Shown here in pieces: positions 45,155 through 54,616 of a stretch of DNA of 64,000 bases. The notes under the pieces were generated by a model. That model did not search any database. It saw nothing but the letters and a program-made list of their open reading frames with translations, and had not been told where the DNA came from. A program made the position numbers and the translations under genes. Source of the stretch: a virus. The DNA lies in IMG/VR virus record IMGVR_UViG_3300021963_000124, positions 1 to 64,000 of that record; one strand, written 5' to 3'. Position 1 is the first letter of the stretch. The number at the start of each line of letters is the position of its first letter.

Positions 45155-47575
45155 TTATCTTGTTATGGTAAATATATTTCCATTATCAAAAATTTTAGTT
45201 TCACCATCAATTATAGTTTTTATTAAAATTCTATAATATCTTTCAACTGGCAATGTAGTAGTATCTAAATTGAAATAATGAATAGTTCCGTCACAACTTA
45301 ATTTTGTATATTCGTCAAAATCAAGAATCGTGTTTTCACTATTATTATCTTTTATTGCAAAATAAGTTTCTTCGGGTAACAAACTAGAACTAATATATTG
45401 ATTTTGTTGATAACCTTTTACAAAATTTTTCAATGGAAATTTTTCTCTCGCAAATACATTTATTCTTACCACTGATCCAAATTTATAAGATCTGTTTAAA
45501 TTTTTGACAATTATTGTATATGGATTAAATGTATTAATTGATGTTAAATTTCCTATAATATATTCACTATCATCATAAGCAACATCTAAACACGGAGAAT
45601 ATATTGTATTACTTTCTTTACTGAAGAATTTTATTGTTCCATTAACATTATCAATTCCAGATAATTCTAACGAAGTCAATAAGATAAATCCGTCGTTTGG
45701 AACACACCCGCATATCCATCCTTTGACTATATCAGTTACATCCATATTAATATCTGATGTTTGATAATTAAATGATTGTGAACAAATCAAAGAGCTGCCT
45801 GTATTGATGTTACAAAACTTTGATTTGAAAGTTTGAGTCAAACTTGAAGCTACACTTGCAGATGTAGATAATTTTATGGTTTCAATTTGATTATTTATAT
45901 ATGAAATTACACTTGAAGAAAAATAATTCAAAATACTTGAAGAAAATGAATTATTTGTCACCACAAGTGAACTTGATATCAATGATGACGATACACTTGA
46001 ACTTAAATAAGACAAAAATTCTGAATTTAATATACTTGCAGAAAAACTAGATGATTGTTCAGTCAATGAACACGAACATTCACTTGAACTATACCAATAA
46101 TTTGAAGATAATGCAGATACTAAATTTGTATAAAATCCATCATAAATATTATAATTATTTGATGATGATATACTTGCGGAAATACTTGCAGTAACTAAAT
46201 TACTAATATTAGTGTATAATTCAGAATAAATCGTTGATGACGCAACGCTACTGGATAATGATAATATGTAATCATAAGATTGACTTGTATATGTAATTAG
46301 AGATGAAGAACTTTCCAATAAACCTTGAATACTAGATGATAGACTTCCTAAAAACAATATACTTGAGGAATAGTCAGTATTGTATTGTTCGTTAGTAATC
46401 TCATTTGTTAATAACGATACATATAACGATGATAACGAAGAAGAAATACTTGCAGATGTAGTATTATATGCAGTTGTAGCAAAACTATTTATAAAAATAT
46501 AATTTTTATACGCATTTGAATTTGAATTCAATGATGATGATACAACTGAATTTAAACTGCCAGATAATAATGCTGGAAAACTGGAGGTTAAATTTGTCTG
46601 TAAACTCGTTGTATATTGAGATTCAAACGTAGGAGTCGAACTAGCAGTATTAAAAAATTGTGTTTTAATACTTGAAGATGGTTGGACATATGTGTTTGGA
46701 ACCGAATAATACCATGTTCCTCCTTGATTTTGAAATGATGCAGAAGATACACCGGATGATATCAAATAATTACTTGATGTAACGTAATATGATGTAGATC
46801 CTGTTCCATACCATAAATCTTTAGTATATATTGAATCCGTTTTATAGTTCCAACTTACGCCGACATCATCGCCACCATATGCATATCTGCCGACACCCAT
46901 AATCCAACTGTGACTCACAGGATATGCATATATTTGATAATTTAATGGAACCTGAGAAGTCTCTGTAGCTTTTAATTTTAAATTAAATTTTATATTATCT
47001 GTATTTATATCACCATTTATAATTGATTTTGAAATAGATGTTAAATCAAATTTTAATAAAATTCTACTTAAATCTGGATTGTTTACATAACCATAGTATG
47101 GTTGGTAAACGTCAGCAGTTCCACTCAACTGTCCATGTAATGATCCATTAAATTTATATAAAGTTCCACTTGCATAACAAAACGATCCTGTAAATGAACC
47201 TGTTATGCTGCCCGTAACTGATCCTGAAAAATGTCCATTTGCATCTGAAAAATTAGTGTAAGCTACAGTAGCGCCATTATAAGATCCTGATAATCCTCCA
47301 TTAAATCGTGACGAACTAAAATATGATGAGCCGGATACATAAATCGATGCATAACTGTCTCTACCAGTTACATCGCCAACTATTGATCCTGAATAATTAA
47401 TTAAAGATTGACTATAGTAACCAATAAAAGGTAAGGATACATATGAATTTAAAACTCTTGTAAGTTGTGGAATTGATTTTAATTCTAGAATCTCATCGAT
47501 TCCAAAATTTTTATTAACATACATGGTTTCATTCGTAATATATGTATCTTTTTCTGGATATACAAATATGTGCAT
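45155..47575 (-). CDS. Baseplate-block protein with DNRLRE-like N-terminus
   Basis: 806 aa. MHIFVYPEKDTYITNETMYVNKNFGIDEILELK...LSRILLKFDLTSI resembles the DNRLRE/disaggregatase-related beta-sandwich (x-D-T-Y-(I/V)...NFG...L-x-V...R-(S/A)-L-(L/I)-(K/R)-FD). A long Ser-rich low-complexity section (about 300-600, many SSSxSS) is probably extended or coiled. The C-terminal part contains CSQSFNYQTSDINMDVTDIVKGW and KFFSKESNTIYSPCLDVAYDD. A related architecture is known to me from other T4-like phages, with unknown function. Placed immediately after gp6-like. Confidence 0.55.
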   Translation of the reverse strand: MHIFVYPEKDTYITNETMYVNKNFGIDEILELKSIPQLTRVLNSYVSLPFIGYYSQSLINYSGSIVGDVTGRDSYASIYVSGSSYFSSSRFNGGLSGSYNGATVAYTNFSDANGHFSGSVTGSITGSFTGSFCYASGTLYKFNGSLHGQLSGTADVYQPYYGYVNNPDLSRILLKFDLTSISKSIINGDINTDNIKFNLKLKATETSQVPLNYQIYAYPVSHSWIMGVGRYAYGGDDVGVSWNYKTDSIYTKDLWYGTGSTSYYVTSSNYLISSGVSSASFQNQGGTWYYSVPNTYVQPSSSIKTQFFNTASSTPTFESQYTTSLQTNLTSSFPALLSGSLNSVVSSSLNSNSNAYKNYIFINSFATTAYNTTSASISSSLSSLYVSLLTNEITNEQYNTDYSSSILFLGSLSSSIQGLLESSSSLITYTSQSYDYILSLSSSVASSTIYSELYTNISNLVTASISASISSSNNYNIYDGFYTNLVSALSSNYWYSSSECSCSLTEQSSSFSASILNSEFLSYLSSSVSSSLISSSLVVTNNSFSSSILNYFSSSVISYINNQIETIKLSTSASVASSLTQTFKSKFCNINTGSSLICSQSFNYQTSDINMDVTDIVKGWICGCVPNDGFILLTSLELSGIDNVNGTIKFFSKESNTIYSPCLDVAYDDSEYIIGNLTSINTFNPYTIIVKNLNRSYKFGSVVRINVFAREKFPLKNFVKGYQQNQYISSSLLPEETYFAIKDNNSENTILDFDEYTKLSCDGTIHYFNLDTTTLPVERYYRILIKTIIDGETKIFDNGNIFTITR

Positions 47576-47576
47576 A

Positions 47577-49556
47577 TTACATTACATCTCCTTTAATATC
47601 GGTTTCTGGATATTTCACTTCAAATATACACGGATCTAATGAAGGATATATTATTTTGTTTTTTGTCGCTGCATTTATATCATATTGATGTGGAGAATAA
47701 TTTCCATCATTAATATTAAGATTATATATCATCAATTCAGCAACAGATTGAACTCCATCGACTTTTGCGATTTCTAATTCCAATTGACTTAAATTAATTG
47801 GTTGTGAAAACCCCCATTTTTCAATATCAAAAAATTCTCTAACTTTTTGATTGCAATTATTCAATACATCTCTCTTATTATAATTGTTATATATTACAAT
47901 TTTGTAATTAACTCCTATGTTTATTATATATCCGTCTATAATATTTACACCATCAGTCAATAATCTATATTTTGATAAATATTGTTTTAAATTGTATGTT
48001 AATGCTTCATTTATTTGAGTCAAATGTTTTTGAGAATCGTATGACAAAACATACAAATTTATTGAAAATGGATTACTGATATCATAATTTATTTTTCTGA
48101 AATAATTTTCAACTGCGTCAGTTATTCCAGTTGCATTGTTATTATTATCCACAAATCCACTTACATTTTTTTGTAAATTGAAACTTAAATCCACATCTGA
48201 TTTTACGTATGCCTTTGCTACACTTCCAAATCTAGAAGGCATGGATAATGATCTAACTACGTAATCATCCTTAGTCACTGCTCTATTTTGAGAAACAAAC
48301 AAAGATATAGCATTTTGTCTTATTTCTTCAACGCTTTCTTCATCTTTGCCACCAACCGCTGCTACAAAATTGTTTACTCTCAAAGATTGAATTACCGTAT
48401 TAAACAAATTTTGTTCAATTGGATTAAATGAGGTTGCATCATTTAATAATTCATAAGAATTTATTCGTATAATTTCATTGACATTGCAATTAGATAATAA
48501 TCCGCCACCAACTATATAAGTTATTGTCAACGTTGTATTATATGGCGAAACTCCATATGTATTTGTTTTTAAAAAATTACTACTATCCAATGAAATGTCA
48601 ATGTTTGAAATATTTGAAAGTCCAATTCCAATAATGTTAGAGTTTGGATATATAATTTCATCTGCGGAATTATCTAAATTGGCACCAAATTCTAAATATG
48701 TAGTATTGTTGGCAGTGACGTTTCTTGTAAATTTTCTTGAAGTTTTCAATGACTTCATTATTTTAGGAACTTCTGTTTTATAAATGTAAAAAGATCCATC
48801 GTTAGTTTGAATATTATCAATATCCGTAAATATTACATCTTGAGCAAGATAATCTACCTCATACCATTTATTATTGTTATCATCCTTTACTTCTACAATT
48901 TCCAAAACATTTGTTTCATCAAATTCGATTTTGTAAAATGGAGTAGGATTTCCAACCGAAACCGTTTTTACAACCAATTCGCCCGCAAATGCATTCACCA
49001 CTTTTCTCAATAAAAAGAATTGAGGAACTCCTAATGAGTCTCTAGAATATACAGTAACTTCTCTAGGCGAAAATTTTGTATCAACAGAAAAATCGACAGA
49101 TTCATTTGTCAAAAATCTTTGACCTGATATATTTTCAAACTGTGCATATTGTTTTATTGATAATGAATACTTATCGTCAGGAATGTAATTTCCATCATTG
49201 TCTATTTTTGAAGGAACTAATTGAAAAAGTTCTAATTGAGTAGTAGCCGATTTAGTAGCAGATGGTCTATAACCAAGATATTTAGCTAAGGTTAATACGT
49301 TTTTCCGTTCTTCGGCATATGGCATCAAACTTTCTTTAAATTGATAATCTATATAATATGAAAGAACATCACCAACATAAGATGCTTGTTCTATAAACAT
49401 CGTTCCTGGGGACGCATCACTAAAATCTTGATAACTTCTAGGATAGTAATTTTTTGCAAAATCAATTAATCCTTGTTTAAAAGAGTTAAAATCTCTATTA
49501 AGATATTTAACATCTTTATTTAAAGGTTGAAATGATTTTTGTATATTGTCAGGCAT
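47577..49556 (-). CDS. Baseplate wedge protein, gp6-like
   Basis: 659 aa, almost the length of T4 gp6 (660). Family signs: KYLNRDFNSFKQGLIDFAKNYYPRSYQDFSDASPGTMFIEQASYVGDVLSYYIDYQF at the N-terminus, and the gpJ-like core GGKDEESVEEIRQNAISLFVSQNRAVTKDDYVVRSLSMP near 410-450. Baseplate_J family proteins form the dimeric wedge ring that holds the baseplate together. Five bp after gp25, the usual gp25-gp6 pairing. Confidence 0.92.
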   Translation of the reverse strand: MPDNIQKSFQPLNKDVKYLNRDFNSFKQGLIDFAKNYYPRSYQDFSDASPGTMFIEQASYVGDVLSYYIDYQFKESLMPYAEERKNVLTLAKYLGYRPSATKSATTQLELFQLVPSKIDNDGNYIPDDKYSLSIKQYAQFENISGQRFLTNESVDFSVDTKFSPREVTVYSRDSLGVPQFFLLRKVVNAFAGELVVKTVSVGNPTPFYKIEFDETNVLEIVEVKDDNNNKWYEVDYLAQDVIFTDIDNIQTNDGSFYIYKTEVPKIMKSLKTSRKFTRNVTANNTTYLEFGANLDNSADEIIYPNSNIIGIGLSNISNIDISLDSSNFLKTNTYGVSPYNTTLTITYIVGGGLLSNCNVNEIIRINSYELLNDATSFNPIEQNLFNTVIQSLRVNNFVAAVGGKDEESVEEIRQNAISLFVSQNRAVTKDDYVVRSLSMPSRFGSVAKAYVKSDVDLSFNLQKNVSGFVDNNNNATGITDAVENYFRKINYDISNPFSINLYVLSYDSQKHLTQINEALTYNLKQYLSKYRLLTDGVNIIDGYIINIGVNYKIVIYNNYNKRDVLNNCNQKVREFFDIEKWGFSQPINLSQLELEIAKVDGVQSVAELMIYNLNINDGNYSPHQYDINAATKNKIIYPSLDPCIFEVKYPETDIKGDVM

Positions 49557-49561
49557 ATAAA

Positions 49562-49957
49562 TTATATATTAGTAGTAGTAGTCACAAATGAAAAACTGCT
49601 GGTTTCTTTATTATATGTAAATTGAACTTTCACTCTTATTATATAATTATTAATATCATTGTTTTTTTCAGCAGAAGAAATTTCCAAAAACACTTGATTT
49701 ACAAAAACATTGGGAAACCAAATATTAATATCTTCTTTTATAATATTTTTTAATATATCTTCAAAATCATCCGTTTGTTGTTCGAATAAAAAATTATATA
49801 AACGTGTTCCGAATTTGGGATTAAATCTACGTTCAAGTGGACGGGTATTGAAGAAATTTAATAAATTCGAACGAATCTGTGTAAGAGAATCATAAGATTG
49901 TTGAAAATATCCACTATTTCCCCTTTGCAACGGCAACGTTAATCCTATAGTAGTCAT
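49562..49957 (-). CDS. Baseplate wedge protein, gp25-like
   Basis: 131 aa (T4 gp25 is 132). Contains SLTQIRSNLLNFFNTRPLERRFNPKFGTRLYNFLFEQ, the conserved core of the GPW/gp25 family, where the EhR-type motif nucleates sheath assembly. Adjacent to gp6-like as in many contractile tails and T6SS. Confidence 0.92.
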   Translation of the reverse strand: MTTIGLTLPLQRGNSGYFQQSYDSLTQIRSNLLNFFNTRPLERRFNPKFGTRLYNFLFEQQTDDFEDILKNIIKEDINIWFPNVFVNQVFLEISSAEKNNDINNYIIRVKVQFTYNKETSSFSFVTTTTNI

Positions 49958-49959
49958 AA

Positions 49960-50451
49960 TTATTCAGCGTTAACCATTCCGGATGAAATATTTCCTTCTT
50001 TTTTCTTTTTATCCACTGCTTTCATCAAAGATCTAAAATCTCTATTCATTATATTCATTACTTTTGACTGTTCTTTATTTACAGGAGCAGAATGCTGTTC
50101 AAAAGATTCATTCAAATTTGAATTTTTAGATTCAAATGACGACAAACTATCAGTATTCATCAGAGGACTAGAATATCCTACGAAAGATCCTTCTTTTGGA
50201 ACTCCACCGACAGTCTCATTTAAAACTTTATTTAACATTTCATTATTTGTATATTTTTTAAATGATTTTACAGCCGGCGATTCAACTGAAGACTGTAAAA
50301 TATCTTCAGATTTAGAATTTTCACGGATATTATTCTTGACATTACTCGACAATATCTCAGTCAATATTTGTGGTATCATAGTAGGTAATATTGTCTTTAA
50401 TTCTTCTTGAATAATACCTCTTATTATAGATTTTAATTCGTTGGTCTTCAT
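49960..50451 (-). CDS. Unknown baseplate-block protein (163 aa)
   Basis: MKTNELKSIIRGIIQEELKTILPTMIPQILTEIL: amphipathic N-terminal helix, then a Ser/Asn-rich probably disordered middle and a charged helical C-terminus (NIMNRDFRSLMKAVDKKKKEG). No family recognised. Lies between a Pro-rich protein and gp25-like in the same operon. Confidence 0.6.
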   Translation of the reverse strand: MKTNELKSIIRGIIQEELKTILPTMIPQILTEILSSNVKNNIRENSKSEDILQSSVESPAVKSFKKYTNNEMLNKVLNETVGGVPKEGSFVGYSSPLMNTDSLSSFESKNSNLNESFEQHSAPVNKEQSKVMNIMNRDFRSLMKAVDKKKKEGNISSGMVNAE

Positions 50452-50494
50452 ATAGTATAATTATCAAATGAAATTAGATTAATTGATATGTAAT

Positions 50495-51064
50495 TTAAAC
50501 ATTTGCAGATGGGGTATTTGGTTGACAAGGCAAAGTAAAATATGGTGGTTTTGGTATATTTGGTAAATTTGGCAATAAATCTTTAATATTTGGTAAGGTT
50601 ATAGGTTCATTTAACCACAATTTTACTTGTTCTTTATAACCAGGAATTGGATTCAACGCATCTAATGTAGGAACTGATGGACACGGAACTAATCCAAGTT
50701 TGTCTATTTCATTTTTTACAACATTACTAGGGTCAATATCAGGCAAACTTGGAACTCCAGGCAAAGATAAATCTGATGATTTGGGAATAAATTGTGTAAT
50801 TCTGTCTACAAGTTCTTGTTTGCTTGGAAGACCAACCGAAGGTCTGTCAGGTAATGGAGGACAAGGAATAGTATCTGTCGATAATAATGGAAATTTGACG
50901 CAATCAATAACAGGTTTTTGATATTTTAAACCAGAAACCGACTTTGTAGGATCTGATTTTATAGGACTTCTAGTATTAATATTAGTAAATGAATTTGCAG
51001 TATTAGATACTCCACTTAATGGATTTGTTGCATTTGGCAAAGTAGGTTTAGATAATATTGACAT
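50495..51064 (-). CDS. Pro-rich protein between spike and gp25 genes (189 aa)
   Basis: MSILSKPTLPNATNPLSGVSN. About one residue in six is Pro. Four Cys-containing units recur with similar context (IDCVKFP, IPCPPLPDRP, LVPCPSVP, TLPCQPN). No catalytic motif or membrane segment. It directly follows the spike gene (4 bp). A spike-tip or hub accessory is possible by position only. Confidence 0.55.
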   Translation of the reverse strand: MSILSKPTLPNATNPLSGVSNTANSFTNINTRSPIKSDPTKSVSGLKYQKPVIDCVKFPLLSTDTIPCPPLPDRPSVGLPSKQELVDRITQFIPKSSDLSLPGVPSLPDIDPSNVVKNEIDKLGLVPCPSVPTLDALNPIPGYKEQVKLWLNEPITLPNIKDLLPNLPNIPKPPYFTLPCQPNTPSANV

Positions 51065-51068
51065 ATAT

Positions 51069-52871
51069 TTATTCCATTTCTATTAAATTTTTACCAAAAA
51101 ACTTTTCATGTATTTCTAAAGGATTTGGTCCTCTAACGTTTCCAAATGGTGCGGATTTATATCCTCCTGGAACACCTTCTCCTGTATATGGATTTATGAC
51201 AGTATTAGTCAATACCGATGGATATAGACCAGGAGCATATCCTCCGCCTGTTAAAAATACTCTTTTACTTAAAATTATACCAAGAGAATCCCTCAATTGT
51301 CGTAATCGCATTTGATCAGGAGAAACTTCTGTAACTGTAGGAACTGCGTTTAATGTGTTAACTGGAACTGCATTTAATGTAGGTTCTGTCCCTAAGGTTT
51401 TTGTAGTGTCTATACTAGTTGGACTTGATATACTTGCTAATGCAGCCGTTGTTCCCTCATCAGCAACTAATGTAAGTCCCTCTTCGGTTAACGATGGAAT
51501 AGGTGGTCCGCTTACACCTGATCCGCCACCGCCTTCGTGAACATGAGGATTTGGATGAATGTGTGGATGAGTATGAACATGCGGGTGTGGATGTAAATGA
51601 TTATTTCCATGTTTATGTTCCAACAACCAATTGCATAGATCATATAACCAATCTACCAAAGTTTGTCCTAAAACAGCAGGTTCATTGGTTTGATTATATT
51701 CTCCCAAATAAATTACCGGAGAATTTAATACTGTTTTAGTGTTAGAAGTTATTACAACTTGATTTTCAGCATCGACTGTATATTCGTCATCTGTAGCTAT
51801 AGCATATCTTTTTTTGCTAAAATGAAAAGTTTCTTCGTTTTTACTACTAAATATAAGTCTATCTGAATTTATAACTATTTGATCTCCTATTAATTTACTT
51901 GGAAATATAAATTTGGTTGATCCATTTGGTGAAAATGCCGGATTTTCTAACGGAGATACATCAGGAGATTGAAATATTCTTTTTTTAACTGTAGTTACAA
52001 ATGGTGATTGAGTTAATCCTGATGTTATATGAATCGAAGATCCATCATTATTTATATCTTCTGAAATAAATCCTCCAGGATTGGATTCGGTATCAATATT
52101 TTGAATAGGTCTCTGTCTATTTCGAATCAAAATCATTGGGTTTCCGCCACCAGATGGTTTATTTGTATATGGATTTTTAACTTTATTGTAGTAATCTCTA
52201 TATTTTTTCTCACCTACATCATTGTCTCTATTTGAGTCATATGCTGAAAATCTTATTGATTGTCCAAATCTACTTTCAATTACAGTGTCTCCTTCATATT
52301 TTTTAATGGTTCTAATGTTTTTATTTGCAACGAAATATCTTCCCAATGCACCTTTATCATCATTTGTCGCATATTTAGTTGAAACCAATATTGACTCAGG
52401 ACCTTGATATTTTTTTGCTACATCATTTGGATTTGTTCTTTTTTCTAAATTAAACTTTGCAGGACCAGCAGATCTTTCTTTAGAAAAGTCGGCATTATTG
52501 TTCAAAAATCCATTAGGGATATTTAATTTTCTAAAATAATACAACTTTTTAAAATATCTACCTACTATTACTACTTCATTTACTAATGGATATTCGACAA
52601 TACCAGTATTTTCCATAGGTATTGCCCAATCATTAATGTCATCTTTATCAATATTATATAAAGAGACTAACGGTCTTACCAAAATTCTTCCAATCCAGGA
52701 ATAATCAATCGAATCACTAAGTGCGGGCTTATTTTCAAAATTGTCAGGAACAGATGTATAATCTAACTTAACAGTTTTAGTCTTAAATATAGGATGATTT
52801 TCGTCAAGTATTACATCTAATACGACCGCTGGCTCCAATTCATAAAAATGCTTATTTTCGTCAGTATACAT
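51069..52871 (-). CDS. Baseplate central spike/hub protein (gp5/gpV-like), His-rich
   Basis: 600 aa. The N-terminal region (ELEPAVVLDVILDENHP...YSWIGRILVRPLVSLYN...NTGIVEYPLVNEVVIVGRYFKKLYY) has the OB-fold pattern of gp5/gpV-type spikes (residues 10-115). A beta-rich section (KFIFPSKLIGDQIVINSDRLIFSSKNEETFHFS... TVDAENQVVITSNTKTVLNSPVIYLG) suits a spike stem. Then comes WLLEHKHGN and a 21-residue His-x-His tract (about 422-442, ten His) followed by SGVSGPPIP, the HxH...SGPP ending seen in metal-tipped spikes. No lysozyme domain is present, unlike T4 gp5. The last 140 residues are linker-like. Confidence 0.7.
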   Translation of the reverse strand: MYTDENKHFYELEPAVVLDVILDENHPIFKTKTVKLDYTSVPDNFENKPALSDSIDYSWIGRILVRPLVSLYNIDKDDINDWAIPMENTGIVEYPLVNEVVIVGRYFKKLYYFRKLNIPNGFLNNNADFSKERSAGPAKFNLEKRTNPNDVAKKYQGPESILVSTKYATNDDKGALGRYFVANKNIRTIKKYEGDTVIESRFGQSIRFSAYDSNRDNDVGEKKYRDYYNKVKNPYTNKPSGGGNPMILIRNRQRPIQNIDTESNPGGFISEDINNDGSSIHITSGLTQSPFVTTVKKRIFQSPDVSPLENPAFSPNGSTKFIFPSKLIGDQIVINSDRLIFSSKNEETFHFSKKRYAIATDDEYTVDAENQVVITSNTKTVLNSPVIYLGEYNQTNEPAVLGQTLVDWLYDLCNWLLEHKHGNNHLHPHPHVHTHPHIHPNPHVHEGGGGSGVSGPPIPSLTEEGLTLVADEGTTAALASISSPTSIDTTKTLGTEPTLNAVPVNTLNAVPTVTEVSPDQMRLRQLRDSLGIILSKRVFLTGGGYAPGLYPSVLTNTVINPYTGEGVPGGYKSAPFGNVRGPNPLEIHEKFFGKNLIEME

Positions 52872-52873
52872 AT

Positions 52874-53251
52874 TTATTTTTTAGTAAATTCTATTGGAGT
52901 GTGTAACTCTTTGGTTATTTTTTCTGCTTCTTCCATTAATTGTTTACGTTCTTCATCAGATAATGCAAACCCAGATTGATTTTCTCCAGGTTGCGCATTC
53001 GCACTAATTAATCTTTGAACAATAGCTGCCAATTTAACTAGTTGTTCATCATTTCTTACACCAACATCCAAATAATCTTTGATTAGTGGAACGATTACAA
53101 TAGCATCATTGGCAGTTTTTATCATACTTCTGAGATCTGAAATCAAAATATCTATTTGATTTCGTTTATCGTCAGAATTGATTACAATATCCTTTAATAC
53201 CGAGGAATATTTTTTACCTTTATATAATTCGAAGTCAAGATCCATATACAT
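52874..53251 (-). CDS. Unknown helical protein (125 aa)
   Basis: MYMDLDFELYKGKKYSSVLKDIVINSDDKRNQIDILISDLRSM; a second in-frame ATG at 53245 is equally possible. All-helical, acidic, ends EAEKITKELHTPIEFTKK. No known family. Lies between the late sigma factor and the spike gene. An AACCTTTA element occurs 12 nt upstream, shared with two other gene starts. Confidence 0.6.
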   Translation of the reverse strand: MYMDLDFELYKGKKYSSVLKDIVINSDDKRNQIDILISDLRSMIKTANDAIVIVPLIKDYLDVGVRNDEQLVKLAAIVQRLISANAQPGENQSGFALSDEERKQLMEEAEKITKELHTPIEFTKK

Positions 53252-53263
53252 TATATATATGGT

Positions 53264-53271
53264 TAAAGGTT
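53264..53271 (-). promoter_or_regulatory. AACCTTTA upstream element
   Basis: The octamer AACCTTTA (minus strand) lies 12 nt before the first ATG of the gene at 53251. The same octamer lies 12 nt before the ATG at 4898 (4911-4918) and 15 nt before the ATG at 57864 (57880-57887). It may be part of a second promoter class or a translation signal. Confidence 0.25.
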
Positions 53272-53275
53272 GATT

Positions 53276-54151
53276 TTATCTGTATAAATCAGTTTGTAGA
53301 GACCCTTTATCTAAATAAGCTTTAGTTATAATACTCTGATAATGTTTCATTTTATTTATAACCTTAGTTATTTGTTGTGTTTTACAAGAACTAATTTCAC
53401 GGATATACAAATAAAGAGACTTTTTATTGAAACAATCAATACGATTTCCATTTCTAAATAGTTCAATTACCGCATTTGCAATACCTAAATCTCTCTTTTT
53501 TGTAAAAATTTTATGAATATTCTTTTCCCAATATGTAATCATAATTTTCATAAATTCCGACATTTCCGTATTTTTATGATGAGCATCTTCTACTTGTAAA
53601 CACACAGTAGATTCATCTGGAGTATCTGAAATACTTACATGTTGGTTAAATTTTTTATAGTTACCATTGTTATGAAAAATTAAATAATTTTTGGCAACAA
53701 TGCTAAAGTAACTGAATGCCTTTCCTTTACCTTTTTCGAATTTGTGCATATTTGCCACCAAATGTGCAACAGTCTCCTTTTTAATTTCAGAAGGGCTATT
53801 ATCAAAATAAGTAAATTTAAAAGTATTAAAAATATTTTCTACCAATTTATCAAATGCATTTTTAATGTAACCTTCATATATCTCATTACGAATAAACTGA
53901 TCCTCGGTCTCGTTGTATAAAATGATATATTTTTCCGTTTCTTCAGTAAAATACATCTTAGTTACAGATGGTTTTCTTTTTTTTCTTTTCTTAACTGGTT
54001 TAGTTTCTTCAACTAATTTAGTTACTGGGTTATTTTCTTTTTTTAGAACAATAGGTAATTTATTCTTTTTTCTTACTTTTTTAATCTTTCTAGATTTAGG
54101 CAATAATTTTCCTATTTTTTTGGATTTTTTTAACTTTTTAATTTTTTTCAT
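53276..54151 (-). CDS. Late-transcription sigma factor, gp55-like
   Basis: 291 aa (T4 gp55 is 185). The core has sigma region-2 character: NEIYEGYIKNAFDKLVENIF, then HKFEKGKGKAFSYFSIVAKNYLIFHNN (the T4 gp55 FD-x-x-K...AFAYF-type segment) and YKKFNQHVSISD. The first 60 residues are a highly basic Lys-rich tail absent from T4 gp55. In T4, gp55 with gp33 and the gp45 clamp directs host RNA polymerase to TATAAATA late promoters. Here it is the obvious candidate reader of the TATTTATA boxes. Overlaps the upstream small membrane gene by 4 bp. Confidence 0.78.
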   Translation of the reverse strand: MKKIKKLKKSKKIGKLLPKSRKIKKVRKKNKLPIVLKKENNPVTKLVEETKPVKKRKKRKPSVTKMYFTEETEKYIILYNETEDQFIRNEIYEGYIKNAFDKLVENIFNTFKFTYFDNSPSEIKKETVAHLVANMHKFEKGKGKAFSYFSIVAKNYLIFHNNGNYKKFNQHVSISDTPDESTVCLQVEDAHHKNTEMSEFMKIMITYWEKNIHKIFTKKRDLGIANAVIELFRNGNRIDCFNKKSLYLYIREISSCKTQQITKVINKMKHYQSIITKAYLDKGSLQTDLYR

Positions 54152-54405
54152 TCAGTTCTTTTGTTGAGTTTTTCTATCAACTTTACAATTTCTGAAAAAA
54201 CAAAACCTACATCATCATCTTTCTGAAAAATTTGTCTGTCATCTATCTCTTTTAACTTCTGAAACGTATTTTCAGTTGTTTGTTTAAATTCTGATATCCA
54301 ATTAGATAGTGTATCTATCTTTTCGTATAATCTATCGATTGACATCGCAAAGTATATATTTGCGCATATTGATACTGTCAGTAACACACTTAATATTATT
54401 ATCAT
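54148..54405 (-). CDS. Small membrane-anchored coiled-coil protein (85 aa)
   Basis: MIIILSVLLTVSICANIYFAM is an N-terminal transmembrane helix; the remainder is a charged coiled coil (IDRLYEKIDTLSNWISEFKQ...) ending in a helix. A GAGGAA Shine-Dalgarno sequence precedes the ATG, inside the end of the upstream 47-aa gene. The stop overlaps the sigma gene start by 4 bp (ATGA). Function unknown. Confidence 0.65.
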   Translation of the reverse strand: MIIILSVLLTVSICANIYFAMSIDRLYEKIDTLSNWISEFKQTTENTFQKLKEIDDRQIFQKDDDVGFVFSEIVKLIEKLNKRTE

Positions 54406-54408
54406 AAA

Positions 54409-54552
54409 CTATTCCTCGTCGTAATCATCATACTCGGATTCGTCTAAATATTCTTCTAAATAAGATATTGATTCCTCGACTAAATCCCAGTCCTCAGTTT
54501 TGTGTGACGATTTTAACAAATTCAAAATTTCTTTTATATCAGCTTGGTCCAT
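54409..54552 (-). CDS. Small acidic protein (47 aa)
   Basis: ATG at 54552, TAG at 54409. Begins MDQADIKEILNLLKSSHKTE; the second half is strongly acidic with Tyr (YLEEYLDESEYDDYDEE at the end). It fits exactly between two genes (3 bp before the membrane-anchored gene) and its tail supplies the downstream Shine-Dalgarno sequence. No family recognised. Small acidic proteins next to transcription genes sometimes modulate polymerase, but that is only a possibility. Confidence 0.6.
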   Translation of the reverse strand: MDQADIKEILNLLKSSHKTEDWDLVEESISYLEEYLDESEYDDYDEE

Positions 54553-54616
54553 AATTGTGTCGATATCTAAATATAGTATTTAAAAAGAAAAAAACAATAA
54601 AATATTTAATTTTAAT

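Noticed and set aside
51069-52871. Lysozyme domain in the gp5-like protein
   Set aside because: No T4-lysozyme-type catalytic motif can be found between OB-fold and spike stem.
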